Part shown: piece by piece, positions 8,661-16,692 of the stretch
How positions within the stretch are numbered: the first letter of the stretch is position 1
Layout: the number at the start of each line of letters is the position of its first letter
Assembly (NCBI GenBank): GCA_900107365.1
Contig: FNPS01000001.1
Location: forward strand, 248,001-312,000
Source: Flavobacterium aquidurense
GTDB taxonomy: Bacteria; Bacteroidota; Bacteroidia; Flavobacteriales; Flavobacteriaceae
Direction: 5' to 3'
Length of the DNA: 64,000 nt
Made by a program: the position numbers and the translations under genes
The notes under the pieces: model-generated
Database searches by the model: none
What the model was told of the DNA's origin: nothing
What the model saw: only the letters and a program-made list of their open reading frames with translations

Positions 8661-8687
8661 AAAGTGCCATCAATAAAGATGGCACTT
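8661..8687 (-). terminator. Terminator of the GSII gene
   Basis: AAAGTGCCATC / GATGGCACTTT with a 5-base loop, preceded by an A-run on the plus strand, 23 bases past the minus-strand stop. Confidence 0.8.
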
Positions 8688-8709
8688 TGAATATAATTTG
8701 AGCTTTGAA

Positions 8710-9726
8710 TTATATCGCTGATTTTACAGTTTTGATAATTCTAGCAGCAATTTTGTATGGATCACCGTTTGAAGCTGGTCTTCTGTCTTCAAGATATCCT
8801 TTCCATCCTTTTTGAACGGTATATAAAGGAATTCTGATTGAAGCTCCTCTATCAGATACTCCATAAGAGAAATCGTGAATAGAAGCAGTTTCATGTTTAC
8901 CAGTTAAACGTTGGTCGTTGTAAGCTCCGTAAACTGCAATGTGTTCTGCAACAACAGGACGGAAAGCTTCGCATATTTTTTCGTAAGTTTCTTTAGAACC
9001 ACATGTTCTTAAGATCTCGTTAGAGAAGTTAGCATGCATACCAGAACCATTCCAGTCTGTATCACCAAGTGGTTTTGGGTGATATTCTATATAGTAACCA
9101 TATTTTTCAGTCAAACGATCTAATAAGTAACGAGCAACCCAAATTTCGTCTCCGGCTTTTTTAGCACCTTTAGCGAATAATTGGAATTCCCATTGTCCGC
9201 AAGCAACCTCTTGGTTAATACCCTCAAAGTTAAGTCCGGCAGCGATACATAAGTCAGCATGTTCTTCTACTAATTTTCTTCCGTGAGTGTTTTTTCCACC
9301 TACAGAGCAGTAGTACATACCTTGTGGAGCAGGATATCCTCCAACAGGGAAACCTAATGGCAATAAAGTTTTAGTATCCATGATGAAATATTCTTGTTCG
9401 AAACCAAACCAAAAATCATCATTATCATCATCAATTGTAGCTCTACCGTTAGAAGGATGTGGTGTTCCGTCAGCATACATAACTTCTGACATTACAATGT
9501 AACCGTTGATACGAGTTGGATCTGGGTAAATCGCAACAGGAACCAATAGACAGTCTGAAGATCCACCTTCAGCTTGTTTTGTTGACGAACCATCAAATGA
9601 CCAATTTCCAAGTTCTTCTAATGTTCCTTTGAAATTTTCGTGCTCTTCAACTTTAGTTTTACTTCTAAGATTTTGAGTTGGTTCATATCCATCTAACCAA
9701 ATGTACTCTAACTTAATTTTAGCCAT
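8710..9726 (-). CDS. glnII: Glutamine synthetase, type II (eukaryote-like)
   Basis: 338 residues. It makes glutamine from glutamate, ammonia and ATP in the cytoplasm. Type II is recognised from its length (bacterial GSI is about 470), the N-terminal beta-grasp region starting YIWLDGY, the WSFDGSSTKQAEGGSSD segment (about 42-58) and the active-site motifs FGFEQEYF (107-114) and NGSGMHANFS. GSII is usual in eukaryotes and occurs in Flavobacteriia, rhizobia and actinomycetes. It is transcribed divergently from a GSIII gene across 427 bp, so the two isozymes may share control. Confidence 0.96.
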   Translation of the reverse strand: MAKIKLEYIWLDGYEPTQNLRSKTKVEEHENFKGTLEELGNWSFDGSSTKQAEGGSSDCLLVPVAIYPDPTRINGYIVMSEVMYADGTPHPSNGRATIDDDNDDFWFGFEQEYFIMDTKTLLPLGFPVGGYPAPQGMYYCSVGGKNTHGRKLVEEHADLCIAAGLNFEGINQEVACGQWEFQLFAKGAKKAGDEIWVARYLLDRLTEKYGYYIEYHPKPLGDTDWNGSGMHANFSNEILRTCGSKETYEKICEAFRPVVAEHIAVYGAYNDQRLTGKHETASIHDFSYGVSDRGASIRIPLYTVQKGWKGYLEDRRPASNGDPYKIAARIIKTVKSAI

Positions 9727-10153
9727 AATAATATAAATTTATTTTTTTGTTTTTTTCGCTGGGTCAAATATAGATTTATTTTTTTAGTCCTAAAAATTAG
9801 GGGGCTATTTTGTTTTACGGACTATTATTTTTTAGAGAAGCGCAATTTAGATGGGGGTATATTTTTAAAAAAGCAATTTTTAACACTATAAAAAAATAAA
9901 TTCGTAATAATTACGGAAGTTTTTTGAATTTATGAGTTAAGGAATTATGAAAAAATGTTTATTTAATGAATAATACCGGGGTATTTTGTTACATTTCTTT
10001 AAAATGAATTAATTATTCTTTGAAAAAACGACCTTCTATTGAAATATTACCACATAAATTTCTAAAATATATCTTTTAAACAGGCTGTTTTATTGTTTAT
10101 ATTTGTTCCTCTTTTTTTAATGAAAATTAGTACGAATCTTTAAACTTATATAC
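9727..10153. promoter_or_regulatory. Shared control region between GSII and GSIII
   Basis: 427 bp without a gene. A perfect -7 box TATATTTG (10098-10105) lies 49 bases before the GSIII start. Three related sites read GGGGCTATTTTGTT (9801-9814), GGGGGTATATTTTT (9853-9866) and GGGGTATTTTGTT (9978-9990). They stand out in otherwise very AT-rich DNA and could bind a common nitrogen regulator; that is inferred. The rest is AT-rich and featureless to me. Confidence 0.45.
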
Positions 10154-12343
10154 ATGTCAACATTACGTTTCCAAGCTTTAAAAGAAGCTTCTACAAGAAA
10201 GCCAGTACATTTTGAAGAAATTGATAGAAAGTCTAACATTTTTGGTTCAAATGTATTTAATGAGAAAGCAATGAAGCAGTACTTAACTTCAGATGCTTTA
10301 AAAGGAGTTAGAGATGCCATCCAGCACGGAACTAAAATAGACAGAAAATTGGCAGATTATATCGCCATGGGAATGAAAGAATGGGCTTTGGCCAAAGGTG
10401 TTACACATTATACGCACTGGTTTCAGCCACTTACAGGAACAACAGCAGAAAAACATGATGCTTTTTTTGAAACATCTTATGACGGAAGTGATCCTGTAGA
10501 AAAATTTGGCGGAGCACAATTGGTTCAACAGGAGCCTGATGCATCAAGTTTCCCAAATGGCGGAATCAGAAATACTTTTGAAGCCAGAGGTTATACGGCC
10601 TGGGATCCAACATCTCCAGCGTTTATATATGGTACAACTTTATGTATTCCAACCGTTTTTATTGCTTACACAGGCGAAGCTTTAGATAATAAAATTCCGT
10701 TATTAAGAGCATTATCTGCAATGGATGAAGCAGCGACGGAAGTATGTCGCTATTTTGATAAAAATGTAAAAAAGGTAACCGCAACTTTGGGTTGGGAACA
10801 AGAATACTTTCTTATTGATAAAGCCTTGGCTAATTCGCGTCCGGATTTAATGATGACAGGAAGAACCTTATTAGGACACACCTCTGCAAAAGGACAACAA
10901 TTAGATGATCATTATTTTGGATCTATTCCTACTCGTGCTCTAACATATATGAGAGATTTAGAGCAGGAATGTATGTTATTGGGAATCCCGGTGAAAACAC
11001 GTCATAATGAGGTAGCACCAAACCAATTTGAGTTAGCTCCCATTTTTGAAGAAACAAATCTTGCTGTAGATCATAATTCCTTATTAATGGATGTGATGCA
11101 AAGAGTAGCAGAACGTCATGATTTTAAAGTGTTATTCCACGAAAAGCCTTTTAAAGGTGTAAACGGTTCAGGAAAACACAACAACTGGTCACTGGCAACC
11201 GATACTGGAGTTAATTTATTGAGTCCGAGTAAAACACCAATGAGTAATTTACAATTCTTGACTTTCTTTATTAATACCATTAAAGCGGTTAACGATTACG
11301 AAACTTTGTTAAGAGCTTCTATCGCAACAGCAAGTAATGATCACAGGTTAGGAGCCAATGAGGCGCCGCCGGCTATTATTTCTGTTTTTATTGGAGCACA
11401 ATTAACTAAGGTTTTATCAGAATTAGAAAGTGTAACAACAGGAAAATTATCTCCTGAAGAAAAAACCGATTTAAAACTGAATGTTGTGGGGAAAATTCCG
11501 GACGTTCTTTTAGACAATACAGACAGAAACAGAACTTCGCCTTTTGCTTTTACAGGAAATAAATTTGAGTTCAGAGCGGTTGGTTCCAATGCAAACTGTT
11601 CTAATGCAATGACTACTTTAAACGCAATTGTCGCTAAACAATTGAAAGATTTTAAAATAGAAGTTGATAATTTGATTGACTCTAAAGACATGAAAAAAGA
11701 TGACGCCATCTTTAATGTTTTGAGAGAATATATCAAACAATCTAAAAAAATACTTTTTGAAGGTGACGGTTATAGCGATGCCTGGGAAAAAGAAGCAGCG
11801 AAAAGAGGTTTGAGTAATTTTAAAACTACACCTGAAGCTATTAAAGCGAAAGTTTCTAAACAAGCATTGGATTTATTCGCCGAAATGGGAATTCTAAATC
11901 ATGTTGAAGCTGAAGCGCGTTATGAGATAGAATTAGAGGAATATACGAAGAAGATTCAGATTGAGGGAAGAGTTTTAGGAGACATTGCCAGAAATCATGT
12001 TATTCCGACAGCGATTCGTTACCAAAATACATTAATCGAAAACGTAAAAGGTTTAAAAGAAATCTTCGGAAAAGAATTCGAAACCATTGCCAAAGAGCAA
12101 ATTGTTTTGATTAAAGAAATTTCAGGTCATATTGAAGGAATCAATTCTAAAGTATTGGCGATGACAAATGAAAGAAAGAAAGCCAATCAATTGACTGATG
12201 CTCAAAAAATGGCAGAAGTTTACTGTAATAATGTAAAACCTTATTTTGAAGATATTCGTAATCACTGCGATAAATTAGAATTATTAGTTGACGACGAAAG
12301 CTGGACATTAACTAAATACAGAGAATTGTTATTTACAAAGTAA
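10154..12343 (+). CDS. glnN: Glutamine synthetase, type III
   Basis: 729 residues, the length of GSIII (GlnN), a dodecameric enzyme first described in Bacteroides and cyanobacteria. It has the GSIII N-terminal domain (about 1-180), then catalytic-core motifs: GWEQEYFLID (about 214-223), NEVAPNQFELAP, GVNGSGKHNNWSLAT and NRTSPFAF. A C-terminal helical region (about 560-729, rich in Lys/Glu) is also typical. Same reaction as GSII. Bacteroidota often use GSIII as the main enzyme; which one dominates here cannot be told. It ends with a strong terminator. Confidence 0.96.
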   Translation: MSTLRFQALKEASTRKPVHFEEIDRKSNIFGSNVFNEKAMKQYLTSDALKGVRDAIQHGTKIDRKLADYIAMGMKEWALAKGVTHYTHWFQPLTGTTAEKHDAFFETSYDGSDPVEKFGGAQLVQQEPDASSFPNGGIRNTFEARGYTAWDPTSPAFIYGTTLCIPTVFIAYTGEALDNKIPLLRALSAMDEAATEVCRYFDKNVKKVTATLGWEQEYFLIDKALANSRPDLMMTGRTLLGHTSAKGQQLDDHYFGSIPTRALTYMRDLEQECMLLGIPVKTRHNEVAPNQFELAPIFEETNLAVDHNSLLMDVMQRVAERHDFKVLFHEKPFKGVNGSGKHNNWSLATDTGVNLLSPSKTPMSNLQFLTFFINTIKAVNDYETLLRASIATASNDHRLGANEAPPAIISVFIGAQLTKVLSELESVTTGKLSPEEKTDLKLNVVGKIPDVLLDNTDRNRTSPFAFTGNKFEFRAVGSNANCSNAMTTLNAIVAKQLKDFKIEVDNLIDSKDMKKDDAIFNVLREYIKQSKKILFEGDGYSDAWEKEAAKRGLSNFKTTPEAIKAKVSKQALDLFAEMGILNHVEAEARYEIELEEYTKKIQIEGRVLGDIARNHVIPTAIRYQNTLIENVKGLKEIFGKEFETIAKEQIVLIKEISGHIEGINSKVLAMTNERKKANQLTDAQKMAEVYCNNVKPYFEDIRNHCDKLELLVDDESWTLTKYRELLFTK

Positions 12344-12363
12344 CATTTACAAAACATTCAATT

Positions 12364-12393
12364 AAAGCCTGTCTCAAAAAGACGGGCTTTTTT
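12364..12393 (+). terminator. Terminator of glnN
   Basis: AAAGCCTGTC (12364-12373) pairs with GACGGGCTTT (12381-12390) through one G-T pair and is followed by a T-run, 20 bases past the stop. Confidence 0.8.
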
Positions 12394-12734
12394 TGTGATT
12401 ATGTTAAAATAAGCGTTCTGCTGTACCAATTTTAACAATTGTTTGGCTTTAAATGTAAGGAAATTGTAAGAAGTAGTTTTTTTCTTACTATCAAAAAAAA
12501 CGAAACAAGCAGTTCATCGAGATAGTTTCACATTTCATCGAAAAGACATTAAGATCTTGTAAAATAGGTATTTATACCTGATTCGAATTTCGATAAGTTT
12601 TCTAATTTTGAATATGAAATTGAGAAAATAAGGAAAGATTTTTATTTTCAAATGATAATTAAGGCCCCAGCTTTTTCCCCAAATTGCGAACCTACATAAT
12701 AACTTGTATTAATAACCAATTAAATATATTTATT
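12394..12734. promoter_or_regulatory. Upstream region of the curli locus
   Basis: 341 bp, the only long gap in front of the amyloid genes, so the main promoter should lie here. I see AT-rich sequence, an imperfect palindrome AGGTATTTATACCT (about 12566-12579) that could be an operator, and a GC-richer patch AAGGCCCCAGC near 12660. No clear TAnnTTTG box. No regulator gene adjoins it. Confidence 0.35.
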
Positions 12735-13352
12735 ATGAAAAAAGTAATTTTGAGCATCTCCGCGATGCTGTTTGTAGGTGTAGCTTTGGCACAAAACACT
12801 AGTAATGTAGACCAAACAGGTTTATTAAATGGAGCATTAGTGGTTCAGGTTGGATCAAATGATTCAGATGTTAACCAAGACGGTTTTTTCAATTCAGCAA
12901 CTGTTCTTCAAATAGGTGTTGATAATGAATCAACTATTGATCAATTAGGTATTGCAAACTCTGCTTCAGTTACACAAATTGGATGGGGAAATACTTCTGA
13001 TATTGACCAAGGTCCACTATTAGGAAATAGTGCTACAGTTTTTCAATTTGGAATTGGCAATGATGCTGATCTAACACAAATCGGATTCTTTAATAGTTCT
13101 AGTGCAACTCAGGTAGGTTGGGGCAACGATGCTACTGCTTATCAATTTGGTTGGGGCAACGAATCTGAAACTTATCAAGAAGGATTATTCAATTCAGCTT
13201 CAACACTTCAAATTGGAATTGGAAACTCTTCTAGTATCGATCAATACGGAGTTGCTAACAATGCTTTGACAGCACAATTAGGATGGGGAAATGTTAGTAC
13301 AGTTACTCAGTCTGGGTTCTTAAATAACAGCGTAGTGCTACAGGCAAACTAA
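12735..13352 (+). CDS. csgA: Major curlin-like amyloid subunit (CsgA-like)
   Basis: 205 residues from the ATG at 12735 (an open frame from 12684 would bury the signal peptide). Cleavage follows ALAQ. The mature protein is almost entirely short repeats with Q-x-G-x-x-N spaced about every 11 residues (for example VTQIGWGN, TVLQIGVDN, ATQVGWGN), about eight 22-residue curlin repeats, each predicted as a strand-turn-strand. This is the pattern of extracellular curli fibre subunits. The first gene of a csg locus and separated from the rest by a hairpin. The repeats are richer in hydrophobic and Trp residues (WGN five times) than those of E. coli CsgA. Confidence 0.93.
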   Translation: MKKVILSISAMLFVGVALAQNTSNVDQTGLLNGALVVQVGSNDSDVNQDGFFNSATVLQIGVDNESTIDQLGIANSASVTQIGWGNTSDIDQGPLLGNSATVFQFGIGNDADLTQIGFFNSSSATQVGWGNDATAYQFGWGNESETYQEGLFNSASTLQIGIGNSSSIDQYGVANNALTAQLGWGNVSTVTQSGFLNNSVVLQAN

Positions 13353-13365
13353 AAAAAAACCAAGG

Positions 13366-13404
13366 AAAGGAAGAACTAGATATATCAGTTCTTCCTTTTT
13401 TTAT
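13366..13404 (+). terminator. Terminator or attenuator between csgA and the rest
   Basis: 12-bp perfect stem AAAGGAAGAACT (13366-13377) / AGTTCTTCCTTT (13387-13398) followed by T-rich sequence. Partial read-through would give far more of the fibre subunit than of the secretion proteins. Confidence 0.8.
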
Positions 13405-13417
13405 TATTAAAAAAATT

Positions 13418-13903
13418 ATGAAAGGTATTGTTATAATCATTTTATTTCTAAGTATTGGAAATATGTTCTCGCAATCTATTGATGGGAATGTAAATGATTA
13501 TGTTTTAGCCTCAAATGAAATAAACAGCCGCAATCAAAACCAGAATACAAATCAATATATTATAAGTCATAATATAGTCAAAATTGCACAAATTGGAAAT
13601 TATAATCAAGCCAATTTGACGATTATTAGCCCTAACGCCTATGTAACTGCACAGCAAACGGGTAATAATAACTACATGAATGTCTACAAAAATGCAGACG
13701 AAATAAACCAATCCTATATACAGTCAGGTAATAATAATTATATAAGTGATGTTTCATTGTATTCGCGTAATGCAGAATCAATGAAGATCAATCAGGAAGG
13801 CAATAATTTAACGGTTTTCAGCTCAGGATCAAATTCAATATCAAAGGATATGATCATTAATCAATCTGGAAATTCAGGAATAATATACGTATTCAATCGC
13901 TAA
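13418..13903 (+). CDS. CsgB-like minor curlin / nucleator candidate
   Basis: 161 residues with a signal peptide ending near MFSQ. The mature part has degenerate curlin-like repeats: IAQIGNYNQAN, AQQTGNNNYMN, IQSGNNNYIS, INQEGNNL and INQSGNSG. They are richer in Asn and less regular than in the preceding gene. Position between csgA and csgE and weak repeats fit a CsgB-type nucleator that anchors fibre growth. It could also be a second fibre subunit. The stop is 4 bases before the csgE start, so translation is probably coupled. Confidence 0.8.
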   Translation: MKGIVIIILFLSIGNMFSQSIDGNVNDYVLASNEINSRNQNQNTNQYIISHNIVKIAQIGNYNQANLTIISPNAYVTAQQTGNNNYMNVYKNADEINQSYIQSGNNNYISDVSLYSRNAESMKINQEGNNLTVFSSGSNSISKDMIINQSGNSGIIYVFNR

Positions 13904-13907
13904 GATT

Positions 13908-14642
13908 ATGAAAAAGTATTTAAACATAATTGTTGTATGTTTTTTTGTTTTTTTTTCTGAAAATGGTTTTTCGCAAGCCGTCTACAAAGAGGTAAAAGCG
14001 AAAATTGAAGTTAAAGAAGTAGAGAATTTATTATTAATAACCGGAACTGTAGAAAATTTAAAATCAGAGTTTAAGAATATTTCATACAAACTGAGTGTAT
14101 TCAAAAAAAACAAATCAAATTCAAATAAATCAACTAATGCGCAAGATGGCAGAGTAACATTAGAACCCATTCAAAAAGTTGAATTGTCTAAAACGCAGGT
14201 CAATTATTCAAAAACGGATGAAGTTATAATAATGCTGTTGATTTACGATGAAAGTAATGCCATAATAGGTAAAGACCGAATTGTTTTTGGAGAAGAAACA
14301 GAATCAAACGAAGGGAAATCTGTCCCTGTTGACGGAATCGAAATGATTGGTATTGTGGCTAATGATACTAAGACGAAACTGGGAAATGATTACTATGATA
14401 TGTTTTATGCTCAATATTCTAAACTAAAAATTCATACTTCTAAAATTGTAACCGTTCAGGAAGAATTGACTTTTGGACGTACAACAAAAATTACAATTTT
14501 AGTCGATAGTGATATTATAGAGGAGTTTATTTCACGTCCTGACGAAGATTTTTTAAAATACATGGCTGAATCAGCCTCATCAAAGTTATTCAAGTATTTT
14601 AAAGACCTCGAAAAGCAAAATAAAATAATTACTCAATATTGA
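13908..14642 (+). CDS. csgE: CsgE with an additional N-terminal CsgH/Ig-like domain
   Basis: 244 residues, about twice E. coli CsgE (129). Signal peptide to GFSQ. Residues about 143-238 match CsgE, the periplasmic adaptor that caps CsgG (GIEMIGIVANDTKTKLGNDY, then VQEELTFGRTTKITILVDSD). Residues about 25-125 are a separate beta-sandwich-like region (LLITGTVENL ... KNISYKLSVFKKNK ... EVIIMLLIYDESNAIIGKD). It resembles the CsgH/CsgC class of amyloid inhibitors by pattern only. If so, the adaptor and anti-aggregation chaperone are one chain. A Ser/Glu-rich linker joins the halves. Confidence 0.88.
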   Translation: MKKYLNIIVVCFFVFFSENGFSQAVYKEVKAKIEVKEVENLLLITGTVENLKSEFKNISYKLSVFKKNKSNSNKSTNAQDGRVTLEPIQKVELSKTQVNYSKTDEVIIMLLIYDESNAIIGKDRIVFGEETESNEGKSVPVDGIEMIGIVANDTKTKLGNDYYDMFYAQYSKLKIHTSKIVTVQEELTFGRTTKITILVDSDIIEEFISRPDEDFLKYMAESASSKLFKYFKDLEKQNKIITQY

Positions 14643-14711
14643 AATTCAAATTGAGTATATTTTTTCGGTAAGAAGTTTTACTATTTTAATTTTTTAAATA
14701 AAGATATCTAT

Positions 14712-15188
14712 ATGAAAACTATAGCGTTACTCGTTTGCCTATTTGGTTTTAGCACAATATCATTATCGCAAAACCTTACTTATAAAGCTGCAAATCCAAA
14801 TTTTGGAGGAGATACTTTCAATTATCCGTGGCTCCTTAGCTCAGCTCAGGCACAGAATGATTACAAGGATACTTCGAATACAGGCTATAAGCAACAAACA
14901 GATTTAGAGCGTTTTAAAAGCAATTTGAATAATCAATTGCTAAATAGACTCTCAAATTCATTGTTTGGTGATCAATTTGGAAACGGTACAGGAAGCACTG
15001 GTACAGGAACAGGAACAGGCACAGGAACCGGCACAGGCACAGGAACCGGCAACGGCACACTTACACCGGGAACGTATGTTTTTGGAAGTTTATCAGTTGA
15101 TATCTACCATTCTAATTTAGGATTGGTGGTTGATGTACTTGATACAGACACAGGTGAGCAAACACAAGTAATTTTACCAGGTCAATAG
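14712..15188 (+). CDS. csgF: CsgF-like curli assembly factor with Gly-Thr repeat
   Basis: 158 residues with a signal peptide ending SLSQ. The mature start contains the CsgF signature NPNFGGDTFNYPWLLSSAQA (about 29-48); in E. coli this segment inserts into the CsgG pore and the rest sits outside, attaching the fibre nucleus. Residues about 92-116 are a Gly-Thr run encoded by hexamer repeats, absent from E. coli CsgF. A short C-terminal domain (TPGTYVFGSLSVDIYHSN) follows. The mid-region gives a flexible spacer between pore-binding and external parts. Confidence 0.92.
   Translation: MKTIALLVCLFGFSTISLSQNLTYKAANPNFGGDTFNYPWLLSSAQAQNDYKDTSNTGYKQQTDLERFKSNLNNQLLNRLSNSLFGDQFGNGTGSTGTGTGTGTGTGTGTGTGNGTLTPGTYVFGSLSVDIYHSNLGLVVDVLDTDTGEQTQVILPGQ
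14985..15059 (+). repeat. Hexamer tandem repeat (GGNACN)n inside csgF
   Basis: About twelve units of GGAACA/GGCACA/GGAACC/GGTACA in tandem, all in frame and coding Gly-Thr. Because the unit is six bases, slippage would change linker length and not break the frame. The units use mixed third bases, so the tract is not freshly expanded. Confidence 0.85.
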
Positions 15189-15242
15189 ATTTGATGTTTT
15201 ATAGTAGTTAGGTTCATGTATTATTGTAAATAATTTAGAATT

Positions 15243-16619
15243 ATGAATAAAAGTCCCCTTTTTCTATTATTAGTAACTTTCCTTTTTACAGGATGTGGAG
15301 CTTATTTCAATCAGCCTGTTGGGGTGCAGAAAGCGGTATATGGAGAACATACTCCTGCAACCACAGCATTGGTAGAAATGCCAAAACCCAAAGAACAGGT
15401 AGTCGTAGGTGTTTATAAATTTAAAGATCAGACCGGACAGTATAAACCTACTGAACTGGGAAGTACATTTAGTACCGCCGTTACACAAGGTGCAACATCT
15501 ATTTTAATAAAAGCTTTGCAGGACTCAAAATGGTTTATACCTATAGAACGTGAAAATTTGGGTAACCTTTTAAATGAACGAAATATTATTCGTTCTACAC
15601 GTCAGGAGTATGCGGCAAAAACAGAACCTAATGAAGCTGTTTTAACCCCTCTTTTATTTGCAGGAGTTTTATTGGAGGGTGGAATTATCTCTTACGATAC
15701 CAATATTATTACAGGTGGTTTTGGAGCAAGGTATTTTGGAGCAGGAGGCTCAACACAATACAGACAAGACCGTGTTACTGTTTATTTAAGATTGGTGTCA
15801 ACTTCAAACGGAAAAATATTGAATACTGTGTATGTTTCTAAAACTATTTTATCGCAAAGTGTCGACGCTAGTTTGTTTCGTTATGTAAACTTAAATAGAC
15901 TTTTGGAAGTTGAAACTGGTTTTACCAGAAATGAACCTATTCAGATGGCTGTAACAGAAGCGATAGAAAAAGCTGTTGAAGGGCTTATCGTAGATGGAAT
16001 CAAGGATAAGCTGTGGGAAGTAAACGCACCGCAAAAACAAATTGATGATTTTGTAGCTGAATATGATAAAGAAAAAAACGAGGCAGATTTAGCACAACTA
16101 TACAACCGAAATTTAAGTGAAAACAGAAGAGCCAGATTTGGTATAGAAGCTTCTGGAGGAACTGCCATAATGCAGGGCGATTATCCAAATCCGGAGCCTA
16201 TGCCAATGATAAGAGGAGCATTGAAGTTTTTTTTCTCACCCACCTTTAACTTAAGTGCCTCATCAAACGCTTTTCAAGTGGCAAACAAAAACAAAATGGA
16301 TTTGGGCTATTTGTCTTTAGATTTAAATCTGGAATGCACGATACTGCCCCGTGACGTATTTTCTCCTTTCGTTTTTGTAGGGACAGGTTTTGAATTCGAT
16401 CATCACCGGGAAAATTTTCACACTAAAGTTCAGGGCGGAGCAGGACTCGAATATCTAGTTTCACCTCATGTCGGAATAAAATTGTACGGAGAGTTTAATG
16501 CAGCTTTTAGTGATAATGTCGATCATTTGGAGGCTGGAATACGCGATGATTATTATTATCGGATTGGTTTAGGAATGACATACTATTTCCCAAAAGAAGT
16601 TAAAATCAAGAAAAAATAG
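15243..16619 (+). CDS. csgG: CsgG curli secretion pore with C-terminal barrel extension
   Basis: 458 residues against 277 for E. coli CsgG. Lipobox FTGC at residue 18, then the CsgG core (about 20-270): QKAVYGEHTPATTAL, VGVYKFKDQTGQYK, FIPIERENLGNLLNERN, YFGAGGSTQYRQDRVTVYLR. CsgG forms a nonameric outer-membrane export channel. Residues about 296-450 are extra: eight alternating-hydrophobic strands (first ARFGIEASGG, last YYRIGLGMTYYF) ending in an aromatic beta-signal, like an OmpA-size barrel. The linker 270-295 is charged and helical. Each pore subunit may thus carry its own barrel. Confidence 0.93.
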   Translation: MNKSPLFLLLVTFLFTGCGAYFNQPVGVQKAVYGEHTPATTALVEMPKPKEQVVVGVYKFKDQTGQYKPTELGSTFSTAVTQGATSILIKALQDSKWFIPIERENLGNLLNERNIIRSTRQEYAAKTEPNEAVLTPLLFAGVLLEGGIISYDTNIITGGFGARYFGAGGSTQYRQDRVTVYLRLVSTSNGKILNTVYVSKTILSQSVDASLFRYVNLNRLLEVETGFTRNEPIQMAVTEAIEKAVEGLIVDGIKDKLWEVNAPQKQIDDFVAEYDKEKNEADLAQLYNRNLSENRRARFGIEASGGTAIMQGDYPNPEPMPMIRGALKFFFSPTFNLSASSNAFQVANKNKMDLGYLSLDLNLECTILPRDVFSPFVFVGTGFEFDHHRENFHTKVQGGAGLEYLVSPHVGIKLYGEFNAAFSDNVDHLEAGIRDDYYYRIGLGMTYYFPKEVKIKKK

Positions 16620-16692
16620 GCAGCCTTTTAGTCTTAAAGAAAAACGTTTACAGGATCAAGTTCAATATAAGTTTAATAAAATCAAGTCTCAA

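Noticed and set aside
12684..12734. Longer CsgA start at 12684
   Set aside because: The signal peptide starts at the ATG at 12735; the upstream extension has no signal features.
14985..15059. Phase-variable frameshift switch in csgF
   Set aside because: The repeat unit is six bases, so slippage keeps the reading frame; only linker length could change.
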